Source: Bacillus dicomae
GTDB lineage: Bacteria; Bacillota; Bacilli; Bacillales; Bacillaceae_G
Reading direction: 5' to 3'
NCBI RefSeq assembly: GCF_006494425.1
Contig: NZ_VHIV01000005.1
Span: forward strand, 124,001 to 188,000
Length of the DNA: 64,000 nucleotides
Position 1 is the first letter of the stretch. Each line of letters begins with the position of its first letter. Under the pieces are notes generated by a model. It did not search any database and was not told where the DNA came from. It saw only the letters and a list, made by a program, of their open reading frames with translations. Of this stretch, positions 41,892 to 49,308 are shown piece after piece. The position numbers were made by a program, and so were the translations under genes.

Positions 41892-42521
41892 ATGTACGGT
41901 ATTATTAATTACGAAGTGTTTTTACTAACCGGAATTTTATTAAATCTAATTCCTGGTGCAGACACCATGTATATTGTGGGAAGAAGTATTTCACAAGGTA
42001 GAAAAGCAGGTGTGTATTCTGTTTTTGGTATTATTACTGGCTCTTTAGTTCATACGTTATTGGTTGCTTTTGGTTTGTCTATCATACTTACAAAATCCGT
42101 TGTGTTATTTAACACCATTAAGGTTATAGGTGTTATCTATCTTGTATATTTAGGAATTAAAATGATACTTGATAAGACAAATGTAGCTTTTCAAGCCCCA
42201 TCCAATAAATTGAACATTAGAAAGATATATTTACAAGGACTCTTAACAAGTCTTACGAATCCAAAAGTCTCTTTATTCTTTATTGCATTTCTGCCGCAGT
42301 TTATAGATACAAGGGCTGCAGGTCCTATACCTTTTATCATTTTAGGAATTACTTTTACAGTAACTGGACTATTGTGGTGTTTATTTGTTGCTTATTTCTC
42401 TTCCTATGTCACCAAAAAATTAAGAGGAAATCAAAAGGTAGGAATGATTCTAAATAAAGTAACAGGACTGATTTTTATTGGAATGGGGTTAAAGTTGCTT
42501 CAAACGAAGGCTCCTCAATAA
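41892..42521 (+). CDS. LysE/RhtB family amino-acid exporter
   Basis: 209-aa, six-helix exporter. The N-terminal LLNLIPGADTMYIVGRSISQGRKAGV is the LysE hallmark; GLLTSLTNPKVSLFFIAFLPQF is also conserved. Probably exports an amino acid or homoserine-type compound. ATG behind ATAGGGG. No divergent LysR or Lrp regulator adjoins it. Ends with a 32-bp perfect palindromic terminator. Confidence 0.92.
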   Translation: MYGIINYEVFLLTGILLNLIPGADTMYIVGRSISQGRKAGVYSVFGIITGSLVHTLLVAFGLSIILTKSVVLFNTIKVIGVIYLVYLGIKMILDKTNVAFQAPSNKLNIRKIYLQGLLTSLTNPKVSLFFIAFLPQFIDTRAAGPIPFIILGITFTVTGLLWCLFVAYFSSYVTKKLRGNQKVGMILNKVTGLIFIGMGLKLLQTKAPQ

Positions 42522-42590
42522 ACATGAATAATAAAAAAATGCCCCCTTTTAAGAGATGTTATTTTTAAATTAAGTTAATTTCTATATATT

Positions 42591-42622
42591 AAAAAGCCCC
42601 TTCAAATTTGAAGGGGCTTTTT
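42591..42622. terminator. Perfectly palindromic terminator
   Basis: AAAAAGCCCCTTCAAA and its exact complement (42591-42622), T-rich 3' end. Confidence 0.92.
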
Positions 42623-42921
42623 GCTTGTTATTTTGATTTATCTAAAAATTCATTTCATAGTGCATGATCTATTTTAATCAATTGTCATGTATATATGTGT
42701 CCTCCAATAACAAGGTTAAATCCATTCAGTTCGTCATCGTAGCTTCGTTATCTTGCGGTTACATTCCCAAATGCGTACAATAGCGTGCCTTCAAGGTTAT
42801 ACTGATGCTGGAGGTGGTTCTTTTATGTGGTACAGACATTAGTTGAAAGATAGGTTTTGCCTGCTCTGACTTATATTGTAAACTTGATAATTTATAAAAG
42901 TGGATTTAACGGGGGGATATT
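42623..42921. other. Intergenic stretch with a start-less coding trace
   Basis: From 42720 to 42842 a 40-codon frame without start codon encodes HSVRHRSFVILRLHSQ and ends CLQGYTDAGGGSFMWYRH; its GC content is above that of the flanks. It may be the tail of a lost gene. No promoter or terminator recognised apart from weak AT-rich boxes near 42890. Confidence 0.3.
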
Positions 42922-44166
42922 ATGAAAGATAGCAAACATTTTCATTTTCACAAGCTTTGGCTAGGGCAGTCTATAAGTTTATTAGGTACTCAGTTTACAA
43001 TAGTAGCTTTGCCGCTTTTTGCATTAGAGGTGTTACGAACAAGTGAAGCAAATGCTGCTATGCTTCGTGGGGTTATATTCGTCCCTTACCTAATTTTTGG
43101 GTTAGTAGCCGGTGCTTTAATAGACATTTTCCATAGAAAAAATGTCTTGCTAATTTGTAGTATATGTCAAGGAATATTGTTTTTATCAGTATTCATACCG
43201 ACTGTAACAAATATAATAACGTTCCCTTTACTGGTATTTATTATGTTTTTAAATGGAATATTCACCACGTTTTACAACATTGCCATTCCTTCTTTCTTAC
43301 CGGAAATAGTAACAGATAAAGACAACTTAAAAAAAGCAAATGCTCAACTAGCACTTTCGGAGTCTCTTTCTATAGTAATTGGTCCTATGCTAGCTGGAAT
43401 CGTCATTACTCTAGTCGGATTAACAGGATCGTTTACTGTTGACGCAGTAACGTATTTTGTTTGTTTTATGTTTGTATTATTTATTTCAAAGTTTAAACCG
43501 CATACAGAGGGGGCTTTAAAAGACGTAAATTTAAAATCCATATACCAAAACATATATGAAGGTTTGATATATTTCAAAAAACACCCTGTATTAGAGCCAA
43601 TTGTGACATGTGGTGCTGTTTACGGTTTTTTTAAATACATACTAAATAGCATTTTAGTAATATTCCTTTATAAGGTAATGGGGTTATCTGAAATTGAAAT
43701 AGGGTTTGTTGTAGGTTCAGCAGCGGTCGGATTTTTAATAGGTAATACGGTTCTCATGAAAAAAAGTCAACAAATTAATAATACAAAAATGCTTATTTAT
43801 AGCGCTACTGTATCAGTTACCGGTTTGGCTTTTATACCGATAATGGGATATATGGGAACAGTTTACGGTATAGTAGCCGCAAGTATCATACATGGTATGG
43901 GAGAAGGTGTATTTGGCCCTTACGCTGCAACTATACGACAACTTGCCTCACCAAATCACATGCTGGGCCGAGTAAATGCTGTACAGCGCACGCTTAATTG
44001 GGGAGCTTGGGCATTGGGAAGTTTTGCTAGTACATTTTTAATTTCTATATTTGGGCTTCAAACTACGTTATTTATAGGAGGTTTCGGAACAACATTGTGT
44101 TTAGTGGCGTTGTTAAGACGAGGCGTATCAAAAGGAACTGACATTGAATATACGAGTTCATTTTAG
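42922..44166 (+). CDS. MFS drug-efflux-type transporter
   Basis: 414-aa, 12-helix MFS exporter of the MFS_3/macrolide-efflux type: FHKLWLGQSISLLGTQFTIVALPLFAL, GALIDIFHRKNVLLICS and ASPNHMLGRVNAVQRTLNWGAWALGSFAS. ATG behind AACGGGGGG. Likely exports a drug or secreted metabolite; no regulator next to it. Its last codons (KGTDIE) are partly repeated in the micro-ORF just downstream. Confidence 0.88.
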   Translation: MKDSKHFHFHKLWLGQSISLLGTQFTIVALPLFALEVLRTSEANAAMLRGVIFVPYLIFGLVAGALIDIFHRKNVLLICSICQGILFLSVFIPTVTNIITFPLLVFIMFLNGIFTTFYNIAIPSFLPEIVTDKDNLKKANAQLALSESLSIVIGPMLAGIVITLVGLTGSFTVDAVTYFVCFMFVLFISKFKPHTEGALKDVNLKSIYQNIYEGLIYFKKHPVLEPIVTCGAVYGFFKYILNSILVIFLYKVMGLSEIEIGFVVGSAAVGFLIGNTVLMKKSQQINNTKMLIYSATVSVTGLAFIPIMGYMGTVYGIVAASIIHGMGEGVFGPYAATIRQLASPNHMLGRVNAVQRTLNWGAWALGSFASTFLISIFGLQTTLFIGGFGTTLCLVALLRRGVSKGTDIEYTSSF

Positions 44167-44180
44167 GGGAGCTGATATTG

Positions 44181-44258
44181 ATGCATAAGGTATTAAAAGG
44201 AACTGACATAGAAAATAAACCACACATGTTATTTATAGGGGGGGAAACCTGTAACTGA
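44181..44258 (+). CDS. 25-codon micro-ORF repeating the MFS C-terminus
   Basis: ATG 44181 follows GGGGAG at good spacing. The peptide starts MHKVLKGTDIENK, matching GVSKGTDIEY at the end of the MFS gene, and ends GGETCN. Looks like a partial local duplication that kept a ribosome site. Function doubtful. Confidence 0.35.
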   Translation: MHKVLKGTDIENKPHMLFIGGETCN

Positions 44259-44432
44259 ATCCTAATATAGGTGTTTTTGTTTAAATTTTGCTTAATTCTC
44301 ACCGGTAATTAACTAAAAATTTGGAAATTGTTATATAATGAATTTAATTTTAAATTAGGAGTGTTAGGGGTATTGGAAAGGTGTTAAAACTTCTAATAGA
44401 AAGCATATTCGATTAAGAAAGAAGGGGTAGTT

Positions 44433-44633
44433 ATGAAAACTAGTGAAGAAACGCAGTGGCAAAGGTTTAAACGTAAGAGTAAATCCCCGAAAGAGTGGTT
44501 AAAGAAAGTATATGAATTTTTTATTAATGAACACGTATGGGATGCTATCTTTAAAGTGTTCCTTAAACTAGTATGGGCAGTAAAAGGTATGGGAAAAAGC
44601 TTGAAACGGGTAATAGAAAACATATTCAATTAA
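44433..44633 (+). CDS. Small basic amphipathic protein
   Basis: 66-aa protein, rich in Lys and Trp, predicted helical throughout (EETQWQRFKRKSKSPKEWLKKVYEFFINEH...WAVKGMGKSLKRVI). ATG behind AGAAGGGGTAG. No family recognised. The alternation of basic and aromatic residues would suit membrane-surface binding. Likely real because of the ribosome site and balanced codon use. Confidence 0.55.
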   Translation: MKTSEETQWQRFKRKSKSPKEWLKKVYEFFINEHVWDAIFKVFLKLVWAVKGMGKSLKRVIENIFN

Positions 44634-44712
44634 ATTAAGAAAGATAGGGTATTGCAATGGAAATGAAACAGATTGGTAGTAAAGGGAAAACAATTGTTCC
44701 ATTTCACATTAG

Positions 44713-44740
44713 GGGTAGCACCACATTGCTATCAAGCTAA
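44713..44740 (+). repeat. IS-end-like motif, copy A
   Basis: GGGTAGCACCACATTGCTAT followed by CAAGCTAA. Related 28-bp blocks occur at 48260-48287, 59130-59158 and, inverted, 59244-59271. They resemble terminal sequences of Bacillus IS4/IS231-type elements from memory. Confidence 0.45.
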
Positions 44741-44798
44741 CAGAAATAGAAAACTAAAGTCCGATGAACTTACGTTCAACGTCTGTCTATTTCTTGTA

Positions 44799-45056
44799 TT
44801 ATTCACTCTTATATTTAAAAATGAATATGCTAAAGAAACATCCGAATTTTGGATGTTTTTTTACATGTTTCTCTATCTTTTCAATTCTTCTTTTAAGAGA
44901 AGCAATAACGGCATTTTGATTGTTATCGTTTTGTTTAAACCTAGAGTCCACAAATACTTTTTCTTGTTGATTTCGCAAGAAGTGATGTGTTCTTTGAGCT
45001 CTGTATGGTTATACAGTGTGGTTTTACTCACTCCAGCTTCTTTTTGCCACACTCTT
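44799..45056 (-). pseudogene. Relic of a TnpC/DUF6262-type transposition protein
   Basis: Minus-strand frame encodes VWQKEAGVSKTTLYNHTELKEHI, a frameshift, then LRNQQEKVFVDSRFKQND...ASLKRRIEKIEKHVKKH to a stop. The pattern AGVSKTTLYN-x-ELK-x-I-x-LR-x-QQ followed by a C-terminal coiled coil is that of Tn554-family TnpC (DUF6262). The N-terminus is missing, the frame is broken, and no tnpA or tnpB is nearby. A stem-loop (AAACATCC/GGATGTTT, 44836-44860) lies in its 3' end. Confidence 0.7.
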
Positions 45057-45064
45057 GAAGTTAA

Positions 45065-45448
45065 TTATATTTTTCTACGTACTAAATAAAAAGATAAGGA
45101 CCCCATAATAACAGGTGCAACGAAATCAAAGAAATGGGAAAAATTAAAAGAAAAAAGAAAAAGAAATGGTATAAGTGTATAGATCACTGCTTGTCCTATA
45201 AATACAGGAATTCCAAATTGAAATTCTCTACATCGCTTGATTTTCCTGTATAACACTTCCCCGATTAGACAAGCTATAAGAGCTGGTATACTACCATAAG
45301 TGAAGATCGTTTTAATGAATTCTAATATAACGTTCGGGTGAATAAAGCTAGGATGAGAAATATATGAAATCAAGAACCATCCAAAAATGAAAGCAAACAG
45401 ACTTGCAGCATAACTAATTACAAATTTTATCAACGTAATCATCCTCAC
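45065..45448 (-). CDS. Four-helix membrane protein of unknown family
   Basis: 127-aa protein with four hydrophobic helices (LIKFVISYAASLFAFIFGWF, FIKTIFTYGSIPALIACLIGEV, IPVFIGQAVIYTLIPFLF, FDFVAPVIMGSLSFYLV) and a basic end. Start is GTG 45448 or ATG 45442; GTGAGG sits exactly at the start, leaving no clear ribosome site. No family recognised. Confidence 0.65.
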   Translation of the reverse strand: MRMITLIKFVISYAASLFAFIFGWFLISYISHPSFIHPNVILEFIKTIFTYGSIPALIACLIGEVLYRKIKRCREFQFGIPVFIGQAVIYTLIPFLFLFSFNFSHFFDFVAPVIMGSLSFYLVRRKI

Positions 45449-45545
45449 AGTTTTCTAATGTTAACTCCATTGTATGACATGAAATCCTATTATTGGTAGC
45501 GAGAAAAAAGCGGATCCCTACTCTAAAAAGCATACACTCATCCTT

Positions 45546-45902
45546 CTATACTTGTTTTATTTTCTTTGCTCTAGCAAACTTCCAAAAAGCTGCAAGTAGT
45601 ATGAGCAGCGGTATTCCCTGAATAAAGAGAAATCCTCCAAAAAAATAAAGTGCACGACTAACTAGAGGAGGAGCTGTTGCCGACTCACCCGCGAAATAAG
45701 ACCCATAATTAGCCGCTACACCTGCATAATCAGCTATCCCACCTATAAGAAAAGCCGCTGGAATTATAATTAAATTTATCCCTAAACAGATCATTATTGA
45801 AGATAGGTTTTTAGCCTTAATTTTTGGTGAAACAGACAAGAAAAATAAGAATATTGCAGTGCCGTTTATAAGAAGTAGTGTTATTACATAATAAATTCCC
45901 AT
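45546..45902 (-). CDS. Three-helix membrane protein
   Basis: 118-aa protein: IYYVITLLLINGTAIFLFFLSV, SIMICLGINLIIIPAAFLIGGIADYAGVA, and LYFFGGFLFIQGIPLLILLAAFW, with a basic end. Start at 45902 behind GGAGGG; the longer 25-codon form is rejected because that ribosome site lies inside it. No family recognised. Confidence 0.7.
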   Translation of the reverse strand: MGIYYVITLLLINGTAIFLFFLSVSPKIKAKNLSSIMICLGINLIIIPAAFLIGGIADYAGVAANYGSYFAGESATAPPLVSRALYFFGGFLFIQGIPLLILLAAFWKFARAKKIKQV

Positions 45903-46273
45903 AATATCCCTCCATGATTTTAATTGTACCATCAGCAAAGACAACTTTGTGTAAATTTGGATGAATAGGGTCTTCATGTGAGGTTAACATTACGTCTCAT
46001 TAACAGTAGTCAATAATGCACATAATTTTCGTTTTTGCTTTCTTTTCTGAGCTGGATAGCGATGGGGTGAGTCATAAATTGTGGAACATATTCTTAAGTA
46101 ATTATAATATAAAAAAATTAAATTCTCCTTCTGTAATTTATTCAAATTAACAAATATCTACATCTTTTGAATGCCCTGAAAGTGCTAAACTTAAGCAAAA
46201 AAATTAACCATCCTATGCAAGAAAGTTTAGATAGCTAAAAGCATATGCTTTATTGAAGGGGTGTGATTGAATT
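45903..46273. other. Intergenic stretch with a minus-strand coding trace
   Basis: From 45990 down to 45817 a 57-codon minus-strand frame encodes MLTSHEDPIHPNLHKVVFAD and continues GTIKIMEGYYGN; it overlaps the start of the previous gene out of frame. The first 30 residues look like the tail of a real protein. Otherwise AT-rich, with no promoter I would assert. Confidence 0.3.
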
Positions 46274-46435
46274 ATGGAACGGCCGAATTGGGGAATTGGA
46301 GGATTAGTATTCGTTGGTTGCATGTTTCTTGGCGGAGGAGTGGGATCTATGTTAGGTAATGCCCAAACTGGATGGCTCATAGGAATGGGTGTTGGATTTC
46401 TTGGGATGGCTTTAACGAGACTGATTAGAAAGTAA
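46274..46435 (+). CDS. Glycine-rich 53-aa membrane protein
   Basis: ATG 46274 behind AAGGGGTG. The protein MERPNWGIGGLVFVGCMFLG continues as two short glycine-rich helices (VGSMLGNAQTGWLIGMGVG and FLGMALTRL) with a basic end. Likely a genuine small membrane protein: good start, strong hydrophobic pattern, glycine-zipper-like spacing. No family recognised. Confidence 0.6.
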   Translation: MERPNWGIGGLVFVGCMFLGGGVGSMLGNAQTGWLIGMGVGFLGMALTRLIRK

Positions 46436-46687
46436 TATAACGGAGATTCTTAATACCATAAGAGCTCCATACATTACAGTTAGAAGCTTCTCTTTTGTAT
46501 TGGTCTTTTTTAAAATTTTTTCCATACATAGATAGGATTCTCAAGTAGGAGGATGGCACCTTAGGGTGTTTTTTTATGCGCTTTAAAAGATTCCCAGCAT
46601 CTTTTTTGTAATAGAATAGATTCATTACCGTTTCAGACCTATGTATTCATTCATAATCTAACAGTAAAAGGGGGGATGATTAAAGGT

Positions 46688-47074
46688 ATGGCGTGTAATG
46701 ATGAATTAATTTGTCAACAGTTTGCAAGAATTATTGGTGGCCAAGAAGGATTCGCTGGTGGAAAATGCGTGGCAACAATAAATCGGGATGAAATAAAGGC
46801 AACAATCTTAGGAAAACGTTTTAGAGTAACAACTTCCTTCTCATTTGAATCAAGAGATCATAGAACTGGACAGGCATTATGTCTAGGACGGGTAGCGCTC
46901 TTGCAAAAGGAAGTCACCGGATTTGTTGCCACAATTATTAAGCAAGGAATAATTGTTTCGTCTATTCATAATGAGTGGTTATGTGATGATCCAAATTTAA
47001 TTTACGTTAATATTGAAGATGTGGATGATCCGCTAAGTTTCGCAAAGAAAGTTAGAAGAGCATTATGTAATTAA
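46688..47074 (+). CDS. DUF1259 (LppY/LpqO-like) protein
   Basis: 128-aa protein of DUF1259: FARIIGGQEGFAGGKCVATINRD, ALCLGRVALLQKEVTGFVATIIKQGIIVSSIHNEWLCDDPNLIYVNIE and a terminal FAKKVRRAL follow the family order. Mycobacterial relatives are exported lipoproteins, but this one has no signal peptide. ATG 46688 behind AAAGGT and GGGGG. Role unknown. Confidence 0.8.
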   Translation: MACNDELICQQFARIIGGQEGFAGGKCVATINRDEIKATILGKRFRVTTSFSFESRDHRTGQALCLGRVALLQKEVTGFVATIIKQGIIVSSIHNEWLCDDPNLIYVNIEDVDDPLSFAKKVRRALCN

Positions 47075-47096
47075 CCAATTTATTTAGTTAAATGAG

Positions 47097-47137
47097 CAAT
47101 AGAAAAGGATCTTCAATTGAAAGATCCTTTTCTATTG
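47097..47137. terminator. Intrinsic terminator after DUF1259 gene
   Basis: Perfect 17-bp stem CAATAGAAAAGGATCTT (47097-47113) with 47121-47137, loop of seven; T-rich 3' arm. Confidence 0.9.
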
Positions 47138-47469
47138 TTCGTAAGTGATAAATCATATTAATTAAAACATTCAAGATTATTAATGTTATTTTCAATGATT
47201 TCACTAAACACTTGAGAAAGCCTCTTTCCACTTGTTGTTTCAAGTCCTTTCATACATAAGATGAAGGTTTTCATTAATTAGGTTTACTTGACTAGCAGAC
47301 AAACGTATTTTTTGTGCGCGAATCGATATAATAATCTCCGCTTTTATTGTAGTGTCAGTCTTTTAGTAGAAAATAAATATATACGACAAATTTTGACAAA
47401 GAAAGACTTATGTTTTTGTTATGCTATGAAAGTTATTAATTTGTAATGTATATATAGGAGGATTTTTTA
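47138..47469. other. Intergenic region with lipoprotein-gene promoter
   Basis: No gene seen. TGtTATGCT at 47417-47425 could be an extended -10 promoter for the lipoprotein gene; a TTGACA at 47393 is 21 bp away, too far for a normal pair. AGGAGG (47457-47462) is the ribosome site. Confidence 0.4.
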
Positions 47470-48159
47470 ATGTCAAAGAAATTGTTATTATTTGCACTTA
47501 TGAGTTTATGTGTAATTGCTTTAAGTGCTTGTAAGGGTAATGAAGAAAAATTAAAGGGCGCACCAGATGAACAAAAAGTGGATGAAGACAAAAAAGTAGT
47601 AGAGGAAGAGAAAAGTAAACAAGAAGAGCGACAAAAAGTAGAAGAAGAAAAACGTAAACAAGAAGAGCAACAAAGAGCAGAAGAAGAGAAGCGTAAACAA
47701 GAAGAGCAACAAAGAGCAGAAGAAGAGAAACGTAAACAAGAAGAACAACAAAGAGCAGAAGAAGAGAAACGTAAACAAGAAGAGCAACAAAGAGCAGAAG
47801 AAGAAAAACGTAAACAAGAGGAGCAACAAAGAGCAGAAGAAGAGAAGCGTAAACAAGAAGAGCAACAAAGAGCAGCTGAGGAAAAACGTAAGCAAGAAGA
47901 GAAGAAGGCTCAGCAACAGCAGTCTACACAACAAGAGAGAACACAAAAACAAGAAAAACCAACACAAGCAACAGGTGGAAAACCAACAAGATCACAAATT
48001 TCAGTTGGTTCACATGTAGTTATTCAATTGGATAATGACTATAGTAAAACTGTAAGTGGCGTTGTGAAAGACATTTTGACACATAGTGAAACACACACGT
48101 ACGGAATTAAAGTTCGCTTACAAGATGGACAAATTGGTCGTGTTCAAAGTGTTAAATAA
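47470..48159 (+). CDS. Lipoprotein with charged repeat stalk and C-terminal YwbE domain
   Basis: 229-aa lipoprotein. Lipobox ALSAC (Cys21) after a signal peptide, then a highly charged helical stalk: six exact 13-residue repeats EEEKRKQEEQQRA (bases 47641-47874) plus degenerate ends, a Gln/Thr-rich hinge, and a C-terminal ~60-residue domain (RSQISVGSHVVIQL...GVVKDILTHSETHTYGIKVRLQDGQIGRVQ). That last block is unmistakably DUF2196 (YwbE), which is normally a free cytosolic protein of about 65 residues. Here it would be displayed outside the membrane. ATG behind AGGAGG; own terminator. Confidence 0.88.
   Translation: MSKKLLLFALMSLCVIALSACKGNEEKLKGAPDEQKVDEDKKVVEEEKSKQEERQKVEEEKRKQEEQQRAEEEKRKQEEQQRAEEEKRKQEEQQRAEEEKRKQEEQQRAEEEKRKQEEQQRAEEEKRKQEEQQRAAEEKRKQEEKKAQQQQSTQQERTQKQEKPTQATGGKPTRSQISVGSHVVIQLDNDYSKTVSGVVKDILTHSETHTYGIKVRLQDGQIGRVQSVK
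47641..47874 (+). repeat. 39-bp coding tandem repeat, six copies
   Basis: Six in-frame 39-bp units encoding EEEKRKQEEQQRA. Differences are almost all synonymous AAG/AAA and GAG/GAA changes, so the copies are recent or homogenised. Prone to slippage and copy-number variation. Confidence 0.92.
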
Positions 48160-48200
48160 TGAAAAAGAGATTTGACTTCTTTATCAAATAAATAAAAGTT

Positions 48201-48238
48201 AAAAACCCGGTTCTTTCGTAAAGGAACTGGGTTTTTGT
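48201..48238 (+). terminator. Terminator of YwbE-lipoprotein gene
   Basis: AAAAACCCGGTTC (48201-48213) pairs with GAACTGGGTTTTT (48224-48236) with one mismatch. Confidence 0.9.
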
Positions 48239-48259
48239 GTACGAAATTTGCGTTTTGTT

Positions 48260-48287
48260 GGTGCTACCACACCTCTATCAAGTATAG
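48260..48287 (+). repeat. IS-end-like motif, copy B (diverged)
   Basis: GTGCTACCACACCTCTATCA followed by AGTATAG; 14 of 17 bases match copy A in the core ACCACATTGCTATCAAG. Just after it, GGAGGG and ATG (48338) open a six-codon frame, another gene start without a body. Confidence 0.35.
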
Positions 48288-48417
48288 ATGTTTTTATAAT
48301 TTGAAAGACGAGTAAACGAACGTGGAGGGAGTATTGCATGTTTGAGAAGATTAAATGAATAGAAAAGGAAATGTTTTTTAATTCTGGGTTATGGACCTAT
48401 CCTCTCGCTCTAATTAA

Positions 48418-49020
48418 CTAAAAGAAGAACTTTCCCATACCCATTAGACTACTAAGCATTCCAATTCCATTCATGCTGCTTTTTCCTACTGCAAGTAAGT
48501 TTCCAAGCATTCCTGGCTGACCGTAACCTCCGTTATTTCCCCATCCCATGGGACTTACCTGTCCTCCCCATCCTGAAGAGTTTCCGAAAATACCCCAGTT
48601 ATTGGTACTGAATTTAAAAGCCTTAGCTGGCGGCGATAGTAAAGCGGCAAGATGCCCTTGTGCAAACATCCCTGCATGATTGAATGGTTGGGCCCAGGGG
48701 AAGGGAGGTTTTTGATAATTAAAACCTGCATGTCCTGGTAATGGAGTCCAATTAGCAGGATGTCCTTGGGGAATCATCCCTGCATAATGGATTGGCTGAC
48801 CCAAAGAGAAGGGAGGAGGCTCGGGATTGAAAGTCGTATAATTGGCTGGTGAATCCCAACCAACTGGATAGAAGCGACAACTCCAATTCTCAGAAATCTT
48901 CAAACCACTCATTTCGTCAGCTTTAGTTATTTGGGGCTGTGAATATAATGAAAGCATTGAATTTTGATTATTATATTGTTCCTCGTTTCCCTTTGAATTC
49001 AAATACCAATATTGGTGCAT
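48418..49020 (-). CDS. Pro/Trp/Gly-rich protein, possibly spore-surface
   Basis: 200-aa protein of unusual composition: rich in Pro, Trp, Gly, Asn, with internal repeats (GQPIHYAGMIPQGHPANW, then AQPFNHAGMFAQGHLAAL) and a Gly/Trp/Met-rich C-terminal half (GWGGQVSPMGWGNNGGYG). No signal peptide and no enzyme motif. Composition recalls spore coat or exosporium proteins; that is inference. ATG 49020 behind GTGAGGGG. No family recognised. Confidence 0.65.
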   Translation of the reverse strand: MHQYWYLNSKGNEEQYNNQNSMLSLYSQPQITKADEMSGLKISENWSCRFYPVGWDSPANYTTFNPEPPPFSLGQPIHYAGMIPQGHPANWTPLPGHAGFNYQKPPFPWAQPFNHAGMFAQGHLAALLSPPAKAFKFSTNNWGIFGNSSGWGGQVSPMGWGNNGGYGQPGMLGNLLAVGKSSMNGIGMLSSLMGMGKFFF

Positions 49021-49308
49021 AAGCTTATTCCCCTCACTTTAAAAATGTAATGTTAGACTTAGCCTATGTAATATTCCTTTTTATGGATGGTTACATAACT
49101 AGATTTCCAAGCCTGTATTTAAATGTTTATTAAGGTGTAATTAATAAAAAAGATTTTAAAATGTTATGTTGAGAAAGTAGAATTGCTAAAAAGAGAATAT
49201 CCATTCGAAGAGTTTGGCAAAATACTGCAAGGATCATGTATTCTTGTGCAGATATGCAAACAATTGAAATGAATCAATGGAATTTATAATGAAGGGGCAA
49301 ATAAATAT

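Noticed and set aside
44673-45089. 138-codon plus-strand frame
   Set aside because: Runs antisense to the TnpC relic; its Phe/Leu-rich protein has no start signal, and the minus-strand reading gives a recognisable family.
47551-47967. 138-codon minus-strand frame in the YwbE-lipoprotein repeat
   Set aside because: Shadow of the 39-bp repeat; composition is nearly all Leu, Phe, Ser and Cys.
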